From positions 1,178,001 through 1,242,000 of the forward strand of contig JAPNXP010000013.1 in the NCBI GenBank assembly GCA_028753945.1: a stretch of DNA of 64,000 nt, written 5' to 3'. The notes beneath the pieces were generated by a model. The model was not told where the DNA came from. It saw only the letters and a program-made list of their open reading frames with translations, and made no database searches. Both the position numbers and the translations under genes were made by a program. Below are positions 19,859 through 29,752 of the stretch, one piece after another (position 1 is the stretch's first letter; every line of letters starts with the position of its first letter). The DNA comes from Hexactinellida sp. DTS-2022. Lineage: Eukaryota; Porifera; Hexactinellida.

Positions 19859-21871
19859 TCATTTTAGACACCAAAAATAGGATAGTAACTGAGAACGTTT
19901 AATTTTGTGATCTTTTTTCACCAGATTGTTTCCATCGGGTACTAATTCCTCAATTGACTTTTTCTTTGTCCTATTCTCATTTCTAAATATCCGCATTATG
20001 GACCATGTAGTCTCAGATTTTTGCACATCCGCTTCCTGTCTATCTCCAAATGGAATGGCTGATGGATCAATCGTTTCAATCTGAATTTCCGTATTTTCAG
20101 ATAATTTTGAGTCATAATTACCTCTAATAACATTGTTTATCATCGGTACTGGAAATGTATATAAGAAAACTGAAGTTTTGCTTGATGAAACTGAAGTAGA
20201 AATAGTACTCGGACTATTTAAATAATTTGCTTTGCTTTCCACTATTTCTTGCATAAAGTGCCTCTGGTTAACGTACTGATGCTTCGCTTGGATAAATTTG
20301 TCAGAAGCGCTCTTTATTGCTCTAACCCACGAGTCTGTAACTTCAGGCTTCGAGGTTTTGAAGCAAAGTATTTCCCTTGGCATGTTGAACTCTGATTGAG
20401 AGATGAGATAGAATTGATCCTGTAAATGCTTTTCCAGAACGATGTCTCCCAAAAGAATTGGATGCTTCAACAGTGCAAACGAATCAGTCTTCTTATGCTT
20501 GGCAATCAGCAGAATGTCTGTAAAGAGGTACACATTAACGGAAATGAACCTAGCGTGCGTTTCTTGACGATGAGGGATGAAGGATGTTCTTAACCCGAGA
20601 GAGATAATGCTGCTAAGATCTCGCATCTTAAGCCTGCTATGCTTCAGTAGTATTCTCGCCATACTAAACGGTAGACTAGGCATTGGAGCCAGTAAATCCA
20701 GTTTGAGATATTTGGCGATAAACTTCTCTTCGGGAGCAAAGCCCTCTAGAAATGTAGACCAGTTCAACTTTTGATTTATCTGCTGTACAATTTCAATCTC
20801 TTCTTGCTCGCGTACTTTGAAGTTGATTTGGCCTAAGAATGTTTCAATGGTCTCCACCAGTTGAGTGAGTTTCACTTTGTTTTCCTTGCAACCGGTATGC
20901 GACTCTATTGCCTTCAGTAATAGTGTGTACCTCATTATATGCTGTAAGGGCTGAATCAGGAAATCTGCTAGACTCCTCCGATTGGAACATTCCTGTTTCT
21001 GGCACCATTTCAAGTAGTCTTTGAATGACTCATCTTTCTGTGCGTTGAATAGGGCTTCTTGGTACTTCGAGGCAAACAGACAGTGTGAGAAGTAAACCTC
21101 GAACTGTTCTTCAAACTTGTCAGGGAAACTACTGATCAAACAGGACTCAGATAGGAGTTGTTTGTTGGATTGTGCTTCAAGCAGGCACTTTTTGGGACAT
21201 TGCTTCCAGAAAAATAAATGAGACTGGTATATCTCTCTGATTCCTCCAAATATATTCTCTGGCTGTATATTTTCTAGCAGGTGGAGGTGTTTGAGAGATT
21301 CTAGCCTAGTTGCGAAGAGGGTTAGTATTATTTTGAGATTTGATAGAAAGTCTGATTCCTTCGTGATAAATTCCCATAATGATTCTTGTAGTTGTATCTG
21401 TTTTCTTGTCAGTGCTTGCACCTGTTCTTCTGATATCCAATCGGTCCAATGGGAAACGTCAATCTTTGTATCCTCGAGCCATTCAGTTGAATATTTCCTA
21501 CTGTAACATGTTTTCCCTGATGGTAATGATGATTCGAGTATTTCCCCGCTAATTATTTCATCTTGCTTTTTAATATTTGTCTCAACGAATGTCAAACATC
21601 TTGGTTTGCGTGTCCCGCCTAGCTGTTTCAATCTTAAATTAGTTGACCATTGAAGATCCACATCCGAAATGCTTGTGACATTTTCAAAAAGAGCATTTCT
21701 GCGTTTTTGATTAGATCTAATTTGCAAAAATCGCTTGGGACAATTTGGCTCTGATAGGTCGATATTAGCCTGCAGTGGTGCATTTAAGATGTCTTTTTCT
21801 TTGTATAATGAGTCTTGCAAAATATTGGAATAACATTCACTACCGGAAATTTTTAAACACATATTTGCCAT
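19859..21871 (-). CDS. DH-PH Rho guanine-nucleotide exchange factor, PLEKHG5/6-like (copy B)
   Basis: This 670-residue intronless ORF starts MANMCLKISG. It lies tail to tail with copy A, about 860 bp away. The N-terminal 129 residues are a diverged homologue of copy A's (shared SLYxEKDIL and RRNA). Residues from about 129 to 555 contain the same DH and PH domains, identical to copy A residue for residue. The C-terminal 115 or so residues differ (IETIDPSAIPFGDRQEAD...). The role should be the same as copy A, with target choice or regulation possibly differing through the termini. Both frames are intact, so neither copy looks like a pseudogene. Confidence 0.85.
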   Translation of the reverse strand: MANMCLKISGSECYSNILQDSLYKEKDILNAPLQANIDLSEPNCPKRFLQIRSNQKRRNALFENVTSISDVDLQWSTNLRLKQLGGTRKPRCLTFVETNIKKQDEIISGEILESSLPSGKTCYSRKYSTEWLEDTKIDVSHWTDWISEEQVQALTRKQIQLQESLWEFITKESDFLSNLKIILTLFATRLESLKHLHLLENIQPENIFGGIREIYQSHLFFWKQCPKKCLLEAQSNKQLLSESCLISSFPDKFEEQFEVYFSHCLFASKYQEALFNAQKDESFKDYLKWCQKQECSNRRSLADFLIQPLQHIMRYTLLLKAIESHTGCKENKVKLTQLVETIETFLGQINFKVREQEEIEIVQQINQKLNWSTFLEGFAPEEKFIAKYLKLDLLAPMPSLPFSMARILLKHSRLKMRDLSSIISLGLRTSFIPHRQETHARFISVNVYLFTDILLIAKHKKTDSFALLKHPILLGDIVLEKHLQDQFYLISQSEFNMPREILCFKTSKPEVTDSWVRAIKSASDKFIQAKHQYVNQRHFMQEIVESKANYLNSPSTISTSVSSSKTSVFLYTFPVPMINNVIRGNYDSKLSENTEIQIETIDPSAIPFGDRQEADVQKSETTWSIMRIFRNENRTKKKSIEELVPDGNNLVKKDHKIKRSQLLSYFWCLK
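20206..21485 (-). repeat. 1,280-bp inverted duplicate, arm 2
   Basis: Partner of 17305..18584, with equal length and matching end points. The spacer between the two arms is about 1.6 kb. Confidence 0.9.
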
Positions 21872-22457
21872 GATTAGAATAAACGAGAAGTTTATTAATA
21901 GTTCAGAAAAAAATATTTTTAATATAAATACATAAAATTTGTTTCTGTAATCAGTATTTTTGCTAATTTGCTTATTTCAATTTTAATAGGATGCACAGTA
22001 TTCCATTTAATTGAGTCCATCAGCATATCTCATGGATAAACAATTATAAATTTATACCTACAATATAAGTATAATGACCACTTCTGCTTAATTTAAAGTA
22101 AATCAAATAATAAGGAAAAGGAGCGTGGTCAAATTTAATAAATTCTGATAAATAAACTGTATTGGTAATATAGGATGCACGCACATTTGTATTTGCCCAA
22201 ATATTATTGGTATATTTCTGGTATTTACTTTTTATAGCGTATTATGTTTATATCAATGTCCAGTGGTATAAATAATAAAAAGTATTGTTACAATTTAATA
22301 AATATATAATAATATACATTTATAATTAATAGTTTACCACAATGAATAGTTAAATGAAAACTACATCTAATGACATGCAAATGTTATGAATATCAATAAT
22401 TGCTAACTTATTGCTTAAATAATAAGCAACTTAGTCAAAACAAATAATGAGAAAATA
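21872..22457. other. Region between RhoGEF copy B and the split membrane-protein gene
   Basis: Very AT-rich with no coding signal. It would hold the 5' flank of RhoGEF copy B and the 3' flank of the membrane-protein gene. Confidence 0.3.
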
Positions 22458-22574
22458 TTAACTAATATGTACAAGTCCTCCAAATACTCTGTGCTGTCCA
22501 ATATTTTTCTTCAATTTAGAATATATTAATCCTATTGAAATCAATATATAAGGGATAATAAGCAACAACCACCC

Positions 22575-22862
22575 CACGGGTGTAATTATTGGAAGATAAA
22601 ATGGGAAAAATTCCCAACGTGGATGACCATATATGCTCACTATTTTTGACCATGTGGAATACGAATTTGATGTTCTTCAATCTATGTGACGTCCAAAAAA
22701 ACTTTTATCAACAAAATTAGTCCGCCTGTCCCAAAAAGATTTGCAGAAATATTTTCAAAATAAAAATTTGGTGTTTTTTTTTGATTAGTAAAATTTCAAT
22801 TCACATTTATAGCACACTATTTGGTGCTAATTTTTTCTTCGTTCTTCGTGATATTTTACATG
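22575..22862 (+). repeat. Left terminal inverted repeat of the RAG1-like transposon
   Basis: Runs from CACGGGTGTAATTATTGG to 'gtgatattttacatg'. It pairs with 26798..27086. Differences include G/A near position 51 and homopolymer length changes. Confidence 0.92.
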
Positions 22863-22877
22863 CTTTCTGACTCGAAA

Positions 22878-23444
22878 TACACTAACCGGCCAAAAGTATT
22901 TGAACAGCAATAATTGTATTCAGACATTTCAGTTTATACCAGGATTATAACAATGGTAGATTCTACAAAATGGCTATTTACATGAAACGATATGTAAAGT
23001 ATGTTAAAACAGCAAAATTTCCGAATATACCTTTTTATGGAGGCGTTAAACTCATTAAATATATAATTAGCTCATTAAATAATTAATTTGTGATAATTAA
23101 GATGCAATGTTAATATATTAATTCTGGTAGCAGATTTGAATTCCACATAGTTAAATTACTCTAAGTGCATAATTTCAAATCAATCCGAATATTTTCTACT
23201 GTGATACAGCCACATTTCCATTTGTGCCACTTATGCCACAAGTGGCATGTGGCAGAAACACTTATGCCACTTCGTGAATATTTTCTAAATTTAATTGAAA
23301 TCACAATATTTTCATATCTATATCTATAATAAGTTATTTATAGTCATTTCAGAGTAGTTTAGATAGCCGTTAATAAGATAGCGGATGAATATTGTGTGTG
23401 CATTAAAATCCCTATTGTTCAAATACTTTTGGCTGGTCAGTGTA
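22878..23444. mobile_element. Tc1-like MITE nested in the RAG1-like transposon
   Basis: The ends TACACTAACCGGCCAAAAG and CTTTTGGCTGGTCAGTGTA are inverted and carry TA. The interior shares the 'tgccacaagtggca' motif with the element at 2532..4093. It lies 15 bp inside the left terminal repeat. Confidence 0.8.
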
Positions 23445-24112
23445 CATATTTATTGACTTTTTCCGAATATATCCCTTGTCACTCAGAGAATAATTTTTGT
23501 ATCTATTTATCAATTTATCAGAACTCCAATTTTGTTAGTTAAACTTCCCTCAAGATTATACACTGCTATGGGTGAAATATCGCCATGGCATGTGATGTTT
23601 ATAAAGTTTATCAGATCGTTCAAAATGTACTCATTTTGATAATTCTCGCGTTTTAATATGTGTTCTAAATCTCTTGATTTCTTTGAAATAATGAATTTGA
23701 GCAATTCAACACCTCTAAAGTTGGCCTACACCATACTTGTATAGTGTGAATTACATCTAAAATGCCAAAACCATGAAATTAGATTCTAATAACATAGAAA
23801 TAACAAATATTTCACCTCACATTTAAATGTTAGTGTGAATATAAGACTTCATCATAATACGCTATGTGGTAATCGACGGTGCTTGACGTATAGAATTTAT
23901 GTTGATATATTAATTAATTACCACCATGTAGCTTATGTATGTTTATTTCGTAATTTTTTGGTGGTTAGGGATGAATTTTATGGTGGCGCTAACCATCAAA
24001 CCACCGCATTTGTCGAGCCCTGGTAATCTATTGTTATTATGTGTTAACCATATCCATACTATTTATATAAAAGAGGCACAAAAAGTTAATTCTTCATTCA
24101 GTTTTCAGCTAC

Positions 24113-26392
24113 ATGTCTTGTTCATTAGTAATACCAGATAATGTTTTAAACATTTGGGATGAGTATCACGTAGATTCACTCTACAAAGTATGCCGATTCT
24201 GTTATATGCGGCTATCGCCAAAAGATTTGCCAAAGAAGAATTTGCGACTGACTCCTACTAATCTGGTGATTGACAGAGCTTATAAGTTTTACAACATAGA
24301 TCTTCGCGCGGAAATAGTGGACCTTTATAAGCCAAAGATATTTTGTAGTAGTTGTAGGTCACGGTTATCAGACTTAGAAAGTGGTAAACTTAACAAACAA
24401 AAATGGCATTTTGATAGATCAAATATCGAATCCAACCAAAATGTCGAAATTCCTTATAACGTTACTCGTAAGGCGATTCTCTGTACCCATACAGATCGAT
24501 GTTATATATGCAAAATATACTCGTCCTCCATAAATAATTATCATTCAAAACTCAAGACTCAAGGTCCTAATCCTGGTAGGCCTATAGAACAATCCCCTGT
24601 CAGACTAATGTGCAGCAAGTGTGGAGTGAGTGATGATATTCATGATATCGACTTTTGCAAACGAGTTATGAAACGCCCACAAGTTTCTCAGCAAGCTGGA
24701 AAACTTTTCGCAGAGAGGGTGGAATCTCGTGGATACACTAAATATCTCACTGCTAACTTCCTGGTAAATACCCTCGAAGGTTCAGTTAGTGACAGTAGCC
24801 TTATTACTCCATTAAATACTCTATCATTACATCATCCTTTCGATTCGAATAATCAATTAGCTGTAACTACAGTTCCGTATAAGAGTGCAAAATACAACAA
24901 CAATAGTAAACATGTTTTGAGCAGAGAGGCAGTTCGAGATATGCAGAGGTTAGGACATCTTGGCTTGGGTAAAAAGTCTTATTTTGAACTTGGAAGAATT
25001 CTTCGCAAAGAAGGGATTTGTTTTCCTATGGGGGGAATAAAAGGAACATGGGACGAAAAATGGTCTATATTTGGAGATATATTCACTTCAGTATCCATCA
25101 AGATCAAGCGTTCAGCAACAGAAAACTTTGAACTAATTCCAATTGGAATTTGTACTGATGTTGAAAGATTATTGAATATTATCACGCATGAACAGTCAAA
25201 TAGAATCTCCAGACTTAAAGTACAGCTTGATGGCGGCAAACAATTCCTCAAACTGTCTGTCAATATCGTTTCAATGCTTCCGAATAGTCTGTATCTACCA
25301 AGTCCTAATAGCGTTCTTTCAAATTTTATAATTGCGATGGGTCACGCGTCTGAAAATTCAGAAAATCTGCGTTCAATGCTAAATTTCACATCAATTCGAA
25401 ACATCTTTAACTTAGGTATCCCTATCCAAATTGCTTGTGATTTTAAAGTGGCTGCAATGCTCGTTGGAATTCAGCAGGCATCCAGCAAGTACCCCTGCCC
25501 ATTCTGTACATGGCGGAAGAACACAAAATGTACTGGAACACCTTCTCGTGCAAGAATATATAAGGAATTAATTAAAGACCTTCATTCAAAAAACTATAGC
25601 GTTTCCCATGAACCAATTATCCGGTGGTCAGATTCACCTATGGAAATACTTGCTCTTGCTCCTCTCCATATACTTCTAGGTCTCGTAAATCGGTTGTATG
25701 GTGTGGCTAGGCCATCCCAAAATGCGACTAACCGATATGACCGTTTACTATATAAACAACACTGTCAAGCTTTACAAAGATGCAAAGTATATCGATCTGA
25801 GTACTGGGATGGCGCTTTAGAAGGAAATTCTTGTTCTCGACTTTTGGATAATTTAGATATTATACCATTCCCTAGCCATCATACCTCCCTGATAAATGCA
25901 TTGAAATCGTTAAAGATGGTAAAAGACAGGTGTATGGGTCTTTTTAGAATGCCTGGTTGGGAAGAGAGTATTTGTCTATTCAGGGAGTCATGGAATGCAA
26001 CCGGCTTACCTTGGTCATTGAAGTCACACATACTTTGCGACCATTATACGGATTACTTCCTCCTTTACGAACCTCAATCAACAGCAGGGGCAGCAATAAG
26101 TTCAGAGCAGAGCGGAGAGATGTTGCATTCCAGAATGCAAACTCTTTGGGAACTTAGATTTAAGACTAATGTAGAGCACGAGTTATACCCACAGCGATTG
26201 GTTGATTGTATGGTGACGTATAATTATAATTTACGGTGGGATGATGCAGAAAGGCTAGTATCTAAAGAACAGGGGAATATATTTTCTGATGAATGTAGAG
26301 ACTGTCATGATGAGGAGAGTTATGACAATATTGAAAGGGTAGAGCTCCATAATTGGGACACAGATGAAGAATCTTGTGATATTGATTACTAA
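24113..26392 (+). CDS. RAG1-like transposase: N-RAG zinc region plus DDE core
   Basis: This 759-residue intronless protein shows a Cys/His order in its first 135 residues that matches the RAG1 N-terminal region. C27xxC30 is followed by FYNIDLRAEIVDLYKPKIFC with C78xxC81, then H126TDRC130YIC133. RAG1 has the same order ending HTxxCxxC. In the core, D373 (QLDGGKQ) and D443 (ACDFK) are candidate acidic residues. C462xxC465 follows D443 by 19 residues, the spacing between D708 and C727 in human RAG1. H639 and H644 are five apart, like RAG1 H937/H942. E665 or E669 (SSEQSGE) could complete the triad. The tail is acidic. The probable role is transposition of the surrounding element. Family knowledge: N-RAG-TP elements of molluscs combine an N-RAG region with a transposase. 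Whether this core is RAG/Transib or Chapaev-like is open. Confidence 0.82.
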   Translation: MSCSLVIPDNVLNIWDEYHVDSLYKVCRFCYMRLSPKDLPKKNLRLTPTNLVIDRAYKFYNIDLRAEIVDLYKPKIFCSSCRSRLSDLESGKLNKQKWHFDRSNIESNQNVEIPYNVTRKAILCTHTDRCYICKIYSSSINNYHSKLKTQGPNPGRPIEQSPVRLMCSKCGVSDDIHDIDFCKRVMKRPQVSQQAGKLFAERVESRGYTKYLTANFLVNTLEGSVSDSSLITPLNTLSLHHPFDSNNQLAVTTVPYKSAKYNNNSKHVLSREAVRDMQRLGHLGLGKKSYFELGRILRKEGICFPMGGIKGTWDEKWSIFGDIFTSVSIKIKRSATENFELIPIGICTDVERLLNIITHEQSNRISRLKVQLDGGKQFLKLSVNIVSMLPNSLYLPSPNSVLSNFIIAMGHASENSENLRSMLNFTSIRNIFNLGIPIQIACDFKVAAMLVGIQQASSKYPCPFCTWRKNTKCTGTPSRARIYKELIKDLHSKNYSVSHEPIIRWSDSPMEILALAPLHILLGLVNRLYGVARPSQNATNRYDRLLYKQHCQALQRCKVYRSEYWDGALEGNSCSRLLDNLDIIPFPSHHTSLINALKSLKMVKDRCMGLFRMPGWEESICLFRESWNATGLPWSLKSHILCDHYTDYFLLYEPQSTAGAAISSEQSGEMLHSRMQTLWELRFKTNVEHELYPQRLVDCMVTYNYNLRWDDAERLVSKEQGNIFSDECRDCHDEESYDNIERVELHNWDTDEESCDIDY

Positions 26393-26797
26393 TCTTGTTA
26401 ATTATAATATAATAGATAGTATACTTAATCAAATGGCTTGGAAAATAACTCAAATAAGGAAATTCTAGGTTAGGGTATATCTATATCAATAATTTATTGC
26501 TATCAGTCTGTTTGTCTGTATTTTTGTCCGAGTTTGAAAATTAATTATGGTTGCATTTACTACCAATATACGTAGATAATCAATAAAACTTTATTGCAAT
26601 TAATTTTTCGCTAGAATGAGCATAGTAAATATTTCCTACGTGTAACATTATATTTTTTAGTGAATTCGAAGGCCGCGCCTTATTATGAAGTATACTATTG
26701 AGTAAAGTATAATTAAATCTTAGACCAAAATGTTGATATATCATATGTAAACATTATGATCAATAAATTCGTCAAAATGCCAACAAATATGTGAATT
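26393..26797. other. 3' flank of the transposase inside the element
   Basis: Non-coding AT-rich DNA. It includes a candidate polyadenylation signal AATAAA at 26582..26587, about 190 nt after the stop. Confidence 0.4.
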
Positions 26798-27086
26798 CAT
26801 GTAAAATATCACGAAGAACGAAGAAAAAATTAGCACCAAAATAGTGTGCTATAAATGTGAATTGAAATTTTTACTAATCCAAAAAAAACCAAATTTTTAT
26901 TTTGAAAAATATTTCTGTAAATTTTTTTGGGACAGGCGGACTTATTTTGTTGATAAAAGTTTTTTTGGACGTCACATAGATTGAAGAACATCAAATTCGT
27001 ATTCCACATGGTCAAAAATAGTGAGCATATATGGTCATTCACGTTGGGAATTTTTCCCGATTTATCTTCCAATAATTACACCCGTG
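26798..27086 (-). repeat. Right terminal inverted repeat of the RAG1-like transposon
   Basis: Reverse complement of 22575..22862 with about 95% identity by eye. It is followed at once by ACCC and then the host exon. Confidence 0.92.
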
Positions 27087-28084
27087 ACCCTAGGGCCATA
27101 AATGCTGGTTCAATCGAGCTCACGAATAAGTCATAGTCTGCAATAATTTCTTTATAAGTCAATGGTAGTATATCATTACCTCCATGTCTACCTCCAGACA
27201 TAATTATTGTAATGAAAGAGTATGGGTTGGTAAGAACTAACATGATCAGGGAGTGAAATATTAAAATTGAGTAAGACAACAAATGGAAGAAAAACGAGGC
27301 ACCGAGCAAAATAGAACCAATTTTGAAGTGTTGATAAGCTCTCTTGTAATATAGGATAACTGATTTGCTTTGATTTTCAAAGAAGTAAGCATCGAAGTAA
27401 CGTGTGTAAATATTTCTACGCAGCTGTTTGCTTGCGATTGAAAACTTCATGAATTCAGTGGTCATTACTACTATGAAACCGATGAAAAAAGGAAATGTGA
27501 ATATAGGAACTAAACCAAGTATGTATAATATTGATAAAACGAAGCTCGATTTAATGATCTCTCTCTTAATATTATTTTGAATTGGATAATGACTGTAACA
27601 GTTCGAAATATATTCAGTTAAGATTCGAGAGGGCAATACACTGCGAGAAATAAGATCAAGAAGAGACTCGCAAGTCAAATGATGCATATCCTTGGAACAC
27701 ACCATAAAAATGAACTTCTGGTAGCCATCCTCCGAAATAAAATGATTTATTGGAATGTTTAGAATAGAATAAGATAGTAACCAATGCTAGGTAAATTGAA
27801 ATAATAAATCCACATTCTGAAACACAAATAACTAGTAGAAACTTATTCCTCACAATCTGTAATCGACAATTCTTGACTTGAACTGACCACTTAAAGAAAG
27901 GTAATTGACCTTTTAAGCTAACATAATAACTTAGTGTCTTATTTATGTTTATTAATGACAAGATTAAGTAAAAAGACCAAAAGAAAGAAAGAACAAACAA
28001 TAGGGTCAACTCAATCAATATTGTGAGAATATAACCTTTGACAAAAGAATGGTAAATTTTCCAAATAATTTGATTCATTTTCAA

Positions 28085-29188
28085 TATTTAGCACTAGTCA
28101 TTATTGATGTTGCATTTATACCTTTTGTTGTGTTTTATTTGATAATATGTATATGTTAATTTAATTAATTATTAATTTTCTAATCACATGCTCCAATCCA
28201 GCAAATATAATTTCTGGAAAGGCATAACTCATTGCATAAGAGTGTATGGCATAGGTTATATCATGTAAGGCGAATTAATTAAATACAGTACTGATACAGA
28301 TTTAAACTAATAATTACATAATACTTTTCAGCTATTATTAATAATGAACTAATATAAACTAATAGTCAATAAGAATTACAGTAATGAGTTTGTACAAGTA
28401 TATGGAAACTACTTTTTGGTATAAAGTAAGATCAAGTTATCGTCAAAAGGTATCTCATAAATGGTTTTCATTAGTATCTATGTAATACTGTATTAGAGTT
28501 TCTAGGTGGAATTCGGTAGCGTACAGATTAACTAAAATTTAACTGAAAATACAAATTCCAATTTGATTACAAACTGCGTTATAATTAATTATTGAATAAG
28601 ATTGAATACAGTAGAACCTCGTTAGTACGAATACGATTACGTCATTGTGGTTAAATCCGATGAGAAATCATTCTCAAAAGTATTTTAGATGTTTCCAGCG
28701 TATTTGAAAACCTAAGTTCAGTTTATTCCATGACAATAGGTAATTTATTTTACGAGCAATTAGAAAGTAAACACTGGCCTGGAAATAAAATGGCAAATAC
28801 TTGACTTATCTAGCCGTATTATATAGTAGGCCATGGTACAATCAATTGGTAAGTAATAAATTTGATGATAAGCTGAGAAAGTAACTTGTACTTTGCACTG
28901 GGTTGTGCTACATTCCATTCGAGTTATCTGGTATCCTAGCAGAGCTGTCTCTACGAGAACAGGTGTGATATTATTTACAATTAAAATATCTCCTTTCATC
29001 TACATTCCTGACAGGATGGAGTCACCATGTCCATCAGGAGGGTGCGTCATATAAACAAATGCCTAATGTCACATTCAACACAGTTCCACCACCTAACTCT
29101 CTTATAAGATACGAGCACATTCTCTTTAGCATTCTCCTAGCAAACAAATTTCATTTTTGTAGCAACTAACTTGTAACTAACAAACAAA
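28085..29188. other. Intergenic; weak small ORF
   Basis: AT-rich 5' flank of the membrane-protein gene. A pogo-type half-terminus (ACAGTAGAACCTCGTTAG) sits near 28613. A 79-codon minus-strand ORF (28760..28999, start MKGDILIVNN) has a protein-like composition but no recognisable domain and no support as a gene. Confidence 0.3.
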
Positions 29189-29471
29189 ATGGCCGTTCGA
29201 TTCCCTGACCCAATACACCCCGTAGATCCTGTCGAGTTGGAAATAAACCAACTATTCGACCACCTGATTATTTGTCTCCAGCAGCGACGAGTGGCACTCC
29301 TAACCAACATACCGTGACACACGCGATCAAATAGCCGCTAGACCCATAGCCCGCGCGCGAAAAGAAGAACTAATCGCGCTGAAAACCGAAACCGAGGCTC
29401 GTCTCCAAATGAACGAATTGAGAGACCCAGGTCCCAGGAGCGAATCCAAGCCGAACCAGGCACGTAGCTAG
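29189..29471 (+). pseudogene. Coiled-coil fragment resembling TRIM-like proteins, frameshifted
   Basis: It starts MAVRFPDPIHPVDPVELEIN and reads a helical segment (HLIICLQQRRVALLTN). A stop follows, and the next frame continues YRDTRDQIAARPIARARKEE and TETEARLQMNELR. This is a one-base break near 29313. The 'xxRRxxLL' start of a coiled coil resembles the helix after the B-box in TRIM/NHL proteins such as the one at 33057..34224. The base composition is more GC-rich than its surroundings. It ends where a G-run repeat starts. Confidence 0.5.
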
Positions 29472-29752
29472 AGTATGTAATTTAGGGGGGCAAGTTTTAA
29501 GTCGGGGGGGCAAGTGCAGGGAGTCGGGGGGGCAAGGGGGAAACGATTCGATTGCGACCTCGAATTACATACACAAGCAGTAAACTTGTAAATAGACGTC
29601 TAAATAAATTAAGGCTAAGTTCCTTCTGGAATTGAAAACCTAACTATCTTCCTTAGCTTGTATTTTATTTACCTTCTTTATTAGCTATCATTTAAAACAA
29701 AGTTTGGCTCTCTAGCTCATATACATTCTGAGTTACAGTCAGGTATTTGAAT
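29472..29752. repeat. G-rich MITE fragment
   Basis: It contains runs of 'ggggggcaag' and an inverted pair around 'gtatgtaattta'/'cgaattacatac' (29476-29575). It is an eroded hAT-type MITE such as those ending CAGTRGCGTAGC. The rest is AT-rich without a gene. Confidence 0.35.

Larger units (their letters stand above)
22575..27086 (+). mobile_element. N-RAG/RAG1-like DNA transposon, apparently complete
   Basis: The terminal inverted repeats are 288 bp (22575..22862) and 289 bp (26798..27086). They begin CACGGGTGTAATTATTGG and differ at only about a dozen positions. ACCC directly flanks both ends (22571-22574 and 27087-27090), a 4-bp target duplication. One intact 759-codon ORF lies between. 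A Tc1-like MITE has since inserted just inside the left repeat. CAC termini are shared by the RAG/Transib and Chapaev/CACTA groups. A 4-bp duplication fits Chapaev-like elements better than Transib, which makes 5 bp. Close repeats and an open frame suggest recent activity. Confidence 0.9.
22458..28084 (-). pseudogene. Multi-pass membrane protein gene split by a transposon
   Basis: The N-terminal part runs from 28084 (MKMNQIIWKIYHSF) to 27087 and ends ...SSIEPAFMALG. The last 36 or so codons resume at 22574 (GWLLLIIPYILISIGLIYSK) and end GGLVHIS then a stop at 22458. Removing the transposon plus one ACCC copy joins Leu-Gly-Trp-Leu in frame. Five or six hydrophobic helices are visible, for example in LFVLSFFWSFYLILSL and VLSILYILGLVPIFTFPFF. 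The final helix is the one cut. A frame change near 27720 is explained by a 64-nt candidate intron (GTTACT...CTACCAG, phase 0), or else by an older frameshift. The family is unknown to me. With the insertion, the protein would lose its last helix and cytosolic tail. Confidence 0.75.

Noticed and set aside
23510-23704. 64-codon minus-strand ORF inside the RAG1-like transposon, considered as a RAG2-like partner
   Set aside because: It is far too short and has no kelch-like repeats. RAG2-type partners are several hundred residues long.
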